Origin: a bacterium Ga0077546
Lineage (GTDB): Bacteria; Cyanobacteriota; Vampirovibrionia; Obscuribacterales; Obscuribacteraceae
Direction of reading: 5' to 3'
Assembly (NCBI GenBank): GCA_001464165.1
Contig: LNEX01000199.1
Location: forward strand, 1-11,210
Length of the DNA stretch: 11,210 nt
Positions 7,532-11,210 of this stretch are shown here, one piece after another; within the stretch, counting starts at the first letter, position 1; the number at the start of each line of letters is the position of its first letter. Both the position numbers and the translations under genes were made by a program. The notes beneath the pieces are model-generated. The model was given only the letters and a program-made list of their open reading frames with translations, was not told the origin of the DNA and searched no databases.

Positions 7532-8328
7532 TTTAAAATCTCCTGGAACTTTTGCTCCCACAGCCTGAAGGCTTCGGGGTAATGGACCGAATCCAACGTT
7601 AAACCCCAAGGGGGAGCGTTAGGGCCGGCGAGCTCTCGATCTCTTTTCTCAAGAGCCTGAGAAACACTCTCCGCGTCCCGTTTGCCGAGCCCTATTTCTA
7701 GTAGGGTTCCGACAATAATGCGGACCATATTGTACACGAAGTGATCGGCCGCTATCCAGAACTCTAGCTCGCCTTCACGTAAATTCAACAATTCAGCACG
7801 GTAAATCAGGCAAGATGGGTTGGCATTTGAGGTGGTAGAAGAGCGGAAAGCACTAAAATCATGTTGCCCCAAAAGGCGAGAAGCACCGTCCTGCATGGGT
7901 TTCAGGCTAAGCGGTTGCCGCACATGTAGGTGAGTATCTTTTAACAAGGCAGATCGTTGCGAACGGTTCAAGATTCGATAAACATACTGTCTTTTGGTCG
8001 CACTGTAACGAGCGTGAAATGTTTCGGGCACGACCTGTAAATCGACCACCGAAATATCTCTAGGCAAGATTCCATTAAGACTCCATGCCATCTGGTGCAA
8101 ATCTACTTGGTCGCCCACAGGTTGCTTAGGAAAGTCGAAGTGAGCCACTTGGCCGCCGGCATTGACACCAGTATCGGTGCGGCCACTCATGTGTACCCGC
8201 AATTCGCCTTTAGCTAAGACGCTTACCGCTTTTTCTAATTCGTGCTGTACAGTGCGAACGCCCCCCTGAAATTGAGAGCCGTGGAAATTCTTCCCGGAAT
8301 ACTCAAGCAGGAGGGCGATGCGTGGCAC
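7528..8328 (-). CDS. truA: tRNA pseudouridine(38-40) synthase TruA
   Basis: The product is 266 residues, normal for TruA, which converts uridines 38-40 of the tRNA anticodon arm to pseudouridine. The N-terminus [18 protein letters not shown] matches the family's 'Y-D-G-x-x-F-x-G-x-Q' start. [16 protein letters not shown] (residues 49-64) carries the catalytic Asp at residue 52. [16 protein letters not shown] and [14 protein letters not shown] are further conserved blocks. Translation begins at GTG 8326-8328, 26 bases after rplQ, with no strong Shine-Dalgarno, so the exact start is slightly uncertain. The last base pairs overlap the rplM GTG. Placement between rplQ and rplM is the cyanobacterial (and some other bacterial) arrangement. 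Confidence 0.96.
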   Translation of the reverse strand: MPRIALLLEYSGKNFHGSQFQGGVRTVQHELEKAVSVLAKGELRVHMSGRTDTGVNAGGQVAHFDFPKQPVGDQVDLHQMAWSLNGILPRDISVVDLQVVPETFHARYSATKRQYVYRILNRSQRSALLKDTHLHVRQPLSLKPMQDGASRLLGQHDFSAFRSSTTSNANPSCLIYRAELLNLREGELEFWIAADHFVYNMVRIIVGTLLEIGLGKRDAESVSQALEKRDRELAGPNAPPWGLTLDSVHYPEAFRLWEQKFQEILK

Positions 8329-8354
8329 TTAGTTAATGCCTACAGAATCTATGT

Positions 8355-8780
8355 CTAGACCAGTTGGATGATCGCCATTTCGGAGTTGTCTCCGCGGCGA
8401 GGTCCAATTTTGATAATGCGGGTGTAACCGCCTTGACGATCTTTATAACGAGGAGCGATATTGTCGAATACCTTTCTCACTACTTCTTTATCGTAAAGAT
8501 AGCTAGACACCTGACGACGCAAGTGCACAACACGAGCGACTTCTTTAGCGGCTGCTTTATCGCCGTTTTTTGCTTTCTCGTGAAGAGCTTTGTAATCGCC
8601 TACCTGACCGTGCTTACCTTTGGTGATGATCTTCTCAGCGTGGGAGCGAACTGCTTTTGCCTTAGCAAGGGTAGTTTCGATCTCATCGTGACGAAGAAGC
8701 TCGGTAGCTAGTGCGCGCAATACCGCTTTTCTTTGGTCGGCGGGGCGGCCTAGTTGGTGGCCGGGTACTCTGTGACGCAT
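8355..8780 (-). CDS. rplQ: 50S ribosomal protein L17
   Basis: The product is 141 residues. It starts with MRHRVPGHQLGRPADQRKA, the conserved L17 N-terminus, followed by LLRHDEIETTLAKAKAVRSHAEKIITKGK. It ends with the typical GGYTRIIKIGPRRGDNSEMAIIQLV region, where most L17s end in a similar 'A.I.LV'. The middle segment (about residues 74-97, KAAAKEVARVVHLRRQVSSYLYDK) is the longer form common outside the shortest L17s. ATG 8778-8780 has AAGGA six bases upstream. It lies 40 bases after rpoA. Confidence 0.97.
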   Translation of the reverse strand: MRHRVPGHQLGRPADQRKAVLRALATELLRHDEIETTLAKAKAVRSHAEKIITKGKHGQVGDYKALHEKAKNGDKAAAKEVARVVHLRRQVSSYLYDKEVVRKVFDNIAPRYKDRQGGYTRIIKIGPRRGDNSEMAIIQLV

Positions 8781-8820
8781 AACAGTTCCTTCTTATCTTG
8801 TACTCTAACTGGGCTTTTAC

Positions 8821-9768
8821 TTATTTGTCTTTTGGTGTATCGGCTAAAGTGAGGCCGAATTGACGAAGACGTTCAATCACTTCGTCAGCAGACTTCTTAC
8901 CGAAGTTTTTGATATTCATCAGATCGTCGTAAGACAATTTGAGAAGCTCTCCGAGTGAATTGATATTGGCTCTCTTCAAGCAGTTATAGGCTCTCACTGA
9001 AAGCTCTAGCTCTTCAATAGAGATGGAGCTGTGTTTGCCGTCTTGCTGTTGAGGCTGAGTAGCTGCTGGCACCATTGGCTTACCAGACAACTCTGCTATC
9101 GGTAGCAAGTGCTCGATGATCTGACGAGCAGCTTGAGAAATTGCTTCTGTAGCATCCATTGAACCATTGGACCAAAGTTCAATGGTCAACTTATCAAAAT
9201 CAGTTGATTCGCCAACGCGGGTAGGCTCAACGTTGTAGCTTACTTTGCGAATAGGCATGAAAACAGCATCGATTGGAAGCACGTCAATGGCTTGTTTGTA
9301 GTGGCTGTGTGAATCAGCCGGAACATAGCCTCTGCCACGCTCAACAGTAATCTCAGCACGGATGCGGCCGCCTTCGGCCAAGGTGCAAAGTTGCCAATCA
9401 GGGTTGATGATAGTAGCGTCTGCTGGACACATGATATCGCGGCCGGTGACAGCACCAGATCTATCAATATCAAGATGCAAATATTGTGGTTCGTTGCTGA
9501 AAGTCTTTACGACCAAGCCTTTAAGGTTGAGCATGATGTCAATCACGTCTTCTACAACACCAGGAACGGTGGTGAATTCATGAGTTATGCCTTCGATTCT
9601 GACAGCAGTAACGGCAGATCCATCAAGAGAAGAGAGCAATACTCTTCTGACGGCGTTGCCAAGGGTGGTGCCATAACCTTTTTCCAATGGTTCAATGACG
9701 AACTTACCGTAAATAGAGCCGTCAGCTCCGGTCTTGTTCTCAAGGCACTTGATTCTTAAAGGTTCCAT
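8821..9768 (-). CDS. rpoA: DNA-directed RNA polymerase alpha subunit
   Basis: The product is 315 residues, normal for RpoA. The start chosen is ATG 9766-9768, giving MEPLRIKCLENKTG, which aligns with usual RpoA N-termini and has GGAG five bases upstream. An in-frame ATG 20 codons earlier (9826-9828) lacks an RBS. The N-terminal dimerisation domain is recognisable from FVIEPLEKGYGTTLGNAVRRVLLSSL and VEDVIDIMLNLKGL. The C-terminal DNA- and activator-binding domain shows LELSVRAYNCLKRANI (Arg and Asn in the positions of E. coli R265 and N268), followed by LMNIKNFGKKSADEV. A Gln-rich linker (QPQQQDGK) separates the two. The gap to rpsK is 137 bases and holds an S4-like remnant. Confidence 0.98.
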   Translation of the reverse strand: MEPLRIKCLENKTGADGSIYGKFVIEPLEKGYGTTLGNAVRRVLLSSLDGSAVTAVRIEGITHEFTTVPGVVEDVIDIMLNLKGLVVKTFSNEPQYLHLDIDRSGAVTGRDIMCPADATIINPDWQLCTLAEGGRIRAEITVERGRGYVPADSHSHYKQAIDVLPIDAVFMPIRKVSYNVEPTRVGESTDFDKLTIELWSNGSMDATEAISQAARQIIEHLLPIAELSGKPMVPAATQPQQQDGKHSSISIEELELSVRAYNCLKRANINSLGELLKLSYDDLMNIKNFGKKSADEVIERLRQFGLTLADTPKDK

Positions 9769-9824
9769 ATTATCTCCGTGACGAAAGTGGCTGTCGGCGA
9801 AGCTTCTAGTATCGATTGATGTGT

Positions 9825-9878
9825 TCATTGATTTGAATAGTACTCAACTATGAGGGCTTCTGGTGGCAGTAACGACGC
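9825..9878 (-). pseudogene. rpsD: Putative vestige of the 3' end of rpsD (ribosomal protein S4)
   Basis: In the rpsK-rpoA gap the minus strand carries an 18-codon open stretch, after an in-frame TAA, reading ASLLPPEALIVEYYSNQ and ending at TGA 9825-9827. The portion EALIVEYYS closely matches the C-terminus of bacterial S4 (…PAEINEALIVEFYSR in Bacillus-type sequences, …VVEYYSR in cyanobacterial ones). The strand is right, the stop is where S4 ends, and the locus is where rpsD sits in bacteria with rpsM-rpsK-rpsD-rpoA order. No start codon or RBS is present, so it should not be translated as S4. The gene may have been deleted from near the rpsK end to its last codons. S4 is needed for ribosome assembly, so an intact rpsD would be expected elsewhere. 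A chance match cannot be excluded. Confidence 0.5.
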
Positions 9879-9905
9879 TTAAAAGGTCAAGAAAAAAGTC
9901 AGGGA

Positions 9906-10298
9906 CTAGACTCTTCTACGCTTAGGTGGACGGCAACCATTGTGGGGAATTGGTGTGACATCTTTGATCAAAGTGATTTCTAGTCCAGAACTTTGCAAAG
10001 CGCGTATTGCAGTCTCGCGACCGGCTCCAGGCCCTTTTACCAAAACTTCAACCTGTCTCATGCCTTGATCCATGGAACGTTTGGCCACAGATTCAGCAGC
10101 TTGCTGAGCGGCGAAGGGAGTGCCCTTCTTCGCGCCCTTGAAGCCCGCTGTACCAGCAGAACCCCAAGCGATCACCTGACCTTGTGGGTCAGTAGAAGTG
10201 ACGATGGTGTTATTGAAGGTACTTGAAATGTGAACGATGCCTTGAAGGACATAACGACGTTCTTTTTTCTTAGTTCTAGCCTTCGGTGACTTAGCCAT
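9906..10298 (-). CDS. rpsK: 30S ribosomal protein S11
   Basis: The product is 130 residues, the usual length. A basic N-terminus is followed by [30 protein letters not shown], the [17 protein letters not shown] motif and [17 protein letters not shown]. The invariant end is [18 protein letters not shown]11 forms part of the platform of the small subunit near the E site. ATG 10296-10298 has AGGA six to seven bases upstream. It follows rpsM after 75 bases. Confidence 0.98.
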   Translation of the reverse strand: MAKSPKARTKKKERRYVLQGIVHISSTFNNTIVTSTDPQGQVIAWGSAGTAGFKGAKKGTPFAAQQAAESVAKRSMDQGMRQVEVLVKGPGAGRETAIRALQSSGLEITLIKDVTPIPHNGCRPPKRRRV

Positions 10299-10373
10299 AG
10301 CTTTCCTGCTTCTATCCTTTAGTTAATGCTCTTAACAAACTACAAAATCTATCTACTTAAACGCTACCCAGAC

Positions 10374-10763
10374 TTACTTACCGGGAGCTTGCTTCTTACC
10401 GGCAACGGTGACCCGCTTGCGGCCACGACGTGTTCTAGCATTGGTCTTAGTGCGCTGACCGCGAGTAGGCAGACCTCTTCTATGTCTTTGGCCACGGAAG
10501 CAATTGATTTCAATCAAACGCTTAACGTTTAGACCTTCAACCCGTCTGAGATCGCCCTCGACCTGGTAATTTCCGCTCTTTTCAATCTCTTCACGAACAC
10601 GACCGACTTCTTCTTCAGTCATGTCTTGTACGCGCTTCGAATCAGGAATGCCTACTTTCTTACAGATTTTGGCGGCAGTTGTTCTGCCAATGCCGTGGAT
10701 ATAAGTCAGCGCGATTGGCGCTCTCTTGTTTCTCGGCAGGTCTACACCGGCGATACGGGCCAT
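10374..10763 (-). CDS. rpsM: 30S ribosomal protein S13
   Basis: The product is 129 residues starting [14 protein letters not shown] at ATG 10761-10763, the standard S13 N-terminus, with AGGA five bases upstream. The frame is open 20 codons further, but that extension has no S13 similarity. Conserved features are the helix-turn-helix-like [21 protein letters not shown] and the C-terminal [22 protein letters not shown] with a basic tail. In the ribosome head S13 contacts the large subunit and P-site tRNA. A leader of 124 bases separates it from rpmJ. Confidence 0.98.
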   Translation of the reverse strand: MARIAGVDLPRNKRAPIALTYIHGIGRTTAAKICKKVGIPDSKRVQDMTEEEVGRVREEIEKSGNYQVEGDLRRVEGLNVKRLIEINCFRGQRHRRGLPTRGQRTKTNARTRRGRKRVTVAGKKQAPGK

Positions 10764-10887
10764 TTGTCCTTTAACCTCAAACAGATACTCAAAACTAGTT
10801 CGTACAAATAACGGGGCAAGCACTCAAGGTATCAAAGTAGCGCAATATATGCGTCTAATATCCTAACAAGAGTTAACTTGTCACTTC

Positions 10888-11001
10888 TTAACCTTGGCGT
10901 TGTTTGTGCTTCGGATTTTCACAAATAACAGCGACGCGACCTTTACGGCGTATCACTTTGCACTTCTCACAAATCTTCTTTACTGACGCTCTAACTTTCA
11001 T
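10888..11001 (-). CDS. rpmJ: 50S ribosomal protein L36 (zinc-binding type)
   Basis: The gene has 37 codons from ATG 10999-11001 to TAA 10888-10890. [19 protein letters not shown] and [15 protein letters not shown] match L36 throughout, with the C-x2-C … C-x5-H zinc-ribbon ligands (Cys11, Cys14, Cys27, His33) intact, so this is the zinc-retaining form. The RBS is weak (AGAG about 8 bases upstream). Its position between infA and rpmJ's usual downstream partner rpsM is standard. Confidence 0.97.
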   Translation of the reverse strand: MKVRASVKKICEKCKVIRRKGRVAVICENPKHKQRQG

Positions 11002-11069
11002 AATTCAGCTCTCTGAGCGGCTTTCACCGCATCCCTTCTTTAGTTGTTGTGTATGAAACGACGCTAAGC

Positions 11070-11135
11070 TTATTTCACCGAAAACGTTACCTGCCCGCAT
11101 TTACATGCAAAACAAGTGCCCTTCAGACAAACGTC
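11070..11135 (-). other. Cys-rich open stretch in the infA-rpmJ gap, no start codon (unexplained)
   Basis: Directly after an in-frame TGA, a minus-strand frame of 21 residues includes CLKGTCFACKCGQVTFSV and ends at TAA 11070-11072. Four cysteines in eleven residues, with C-x-C-G-x-V-x-F, recall zinc-binding motifs such as those of GFA-type domains. There is no start codon in this frame apart from a CTG and no RBS. It may be a gene fragment or pure chance. Confidence 0.15.
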
Positions 11136-11137
11136 TC

Positions 11138-11168
11138 ATTGTACCGCAAATCACTACAAATCAATCAA
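11138..11168 (-). promoter_or_regulatory. Possible internal promoter upstream of rpmJ
   Basis: On the minus strand a good -10 box TACAAT (11138-11143) lies just after infA. TTGATT occurs twice upstream (11159-11164 and 11163-11168), giving spacings of 15 or 19 bases, neither optimal. With the following 130-base leader it could drive rpmJ and the genes after it separately from infA. Confidence 0.3.
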
Positions 11169-11210
11169 TCTTTGATTCGGTATGTGATTCTTCCGCGCGT
11201 GAGGTCATAC
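11165..11210 (-). CDS. infA: Translation initiation factor IF-1, C-terminal end only (cut by window edge)
   Basis: The last 14 codons read YDLTRGRITYRIKD before TGA 11165-11167. This matches the conserved C-terminus of bacterial IF-1 (…SPYDLTRGRITYR.K). The rest of the roughly 70-residue protein lies beyond the right edge. Its place upstream of rpmJ and rpsM supports the call despite the short length. Confidence 0.9.
   Translation of the reverse strand, partial: YDLTRGRITYRIKD

Noticed and set aside
7532..7609. N-terminal extension of rplM by 26 codons
   Set aside because: It lies within truA in another frame, does not resemble L13, and the GTG at 7529-7531 has a well-placed AGGAG and the family's normal N-terminus.
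9769..9828. N-terminal extension of rpoA by 20 codons from ATG 9826
   Set aside because: It has no RBS, while ATG 9766-9768 has GGAG at good spacing and matches usual RpoA N-termini. The extension ATG overlaps the S4-like remnant's stop.
10764..10823. N-terminal extension of rpsM by 20 codons
   Set aside because: S13 proteins begin with MARIAGV-type sequence; that ATG has AGGA upstream and the extension has no family similarity.
11005..11100. 31-codon minus-strand ORF before rpmJ (MRAGNVFGEISL…)
   Set aside because: It has no RBS, no recognisable similarity, and overlaps the rpmJ leader; probably chance.
1..11210. Search for tRNA, rRNA, CRISPR arrays, insertion sequences and tandem repeats
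   Set aside because: No cloverleaf, repeat-spacer pattern, transposase motif or terminal inverted repeat was seen by eye on either strand.

Overview
The window looks like a chromosomal segment from a non-photosynthetic relative of the Cyanobacteria (Melainabacteria/Vampirovibrionia, possibly an Obscuribacterales-type genome). The main argument is gene order: reading the minus strand from the right edge, infA, rpmJ, rpsM, rpsK, rpoA, rplQ, truA, rplM and rpsI follow one another. From family knowledge, the run rpsM-rpsK-rpoA-rplQ-truA-rplM-rpsI is the arrangement found in cyanobacteria. No photosynthesis gene is visible. The lineage call is inference, and no database was consulted.

Left part (1-5978). 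A plus-strand gene, cut by the window edge, encodes a DUF255/YyaL (SPATA20-type) thioredoxin-domain protein. Its 3' end overlaps, tail to tail, a minus-strand gene for a calpain-like protein. That protein keeps the Gln...Cys half of the active site but ends before the His/Asn half. Upstream of it on the minus strand lie a polytopic membrane protein with TPR repeats, resembling TMTC-type GT-C glycosyltransferases, and a zinc-ribbon/single-TM/TPR-like protein. The stop of the zinc-ribbon gene is directly followed by the ATG of the membrane-protein gene, so the two form a coupled pair.

Middle (5979-6620). A 117-base divergent intergenic region carries a plausible extended -10 promoter and a strong RBS for a small plus-strand gene. 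As written, that gene is split between two frames. Restoring one GC dinucleotide would join them into a 129-residue membrane protein. Between this gene and the ribosomal operon, which converge, stand three successive hairpins, at least two of which look like terminators.

Right part (6621-11210). This is the minus-strand ribosomal protein/RNA polymerase alpha/pseudouridine synthase operon. rplM starts at a GTG that overlaps the truA stop (GTGA), preceded by a good Shine-Dalgarno, so the two are translationally coupled. rpoA, rpsM and rplM each have a longer possible reading frame, but RBS position and family alignment favour the shorter starts given here.

The most interesting observation is in the 137-base rpsK-rpoA gap. 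A short minus-strand frame reads ...PPEALIVEYYSNQ-stop, closely resembling the C-terminus of ribosomal protein S4 (…NEALIVEFYSR type). It sits exactly where rpsD lies in many other bacteria (rpsM-rpsK-rpsD-rpoA). It may be a vestige of an rpsD gene deleted from the operon. No mobile element, CRISPR array, tRNA or rRNA was seen.
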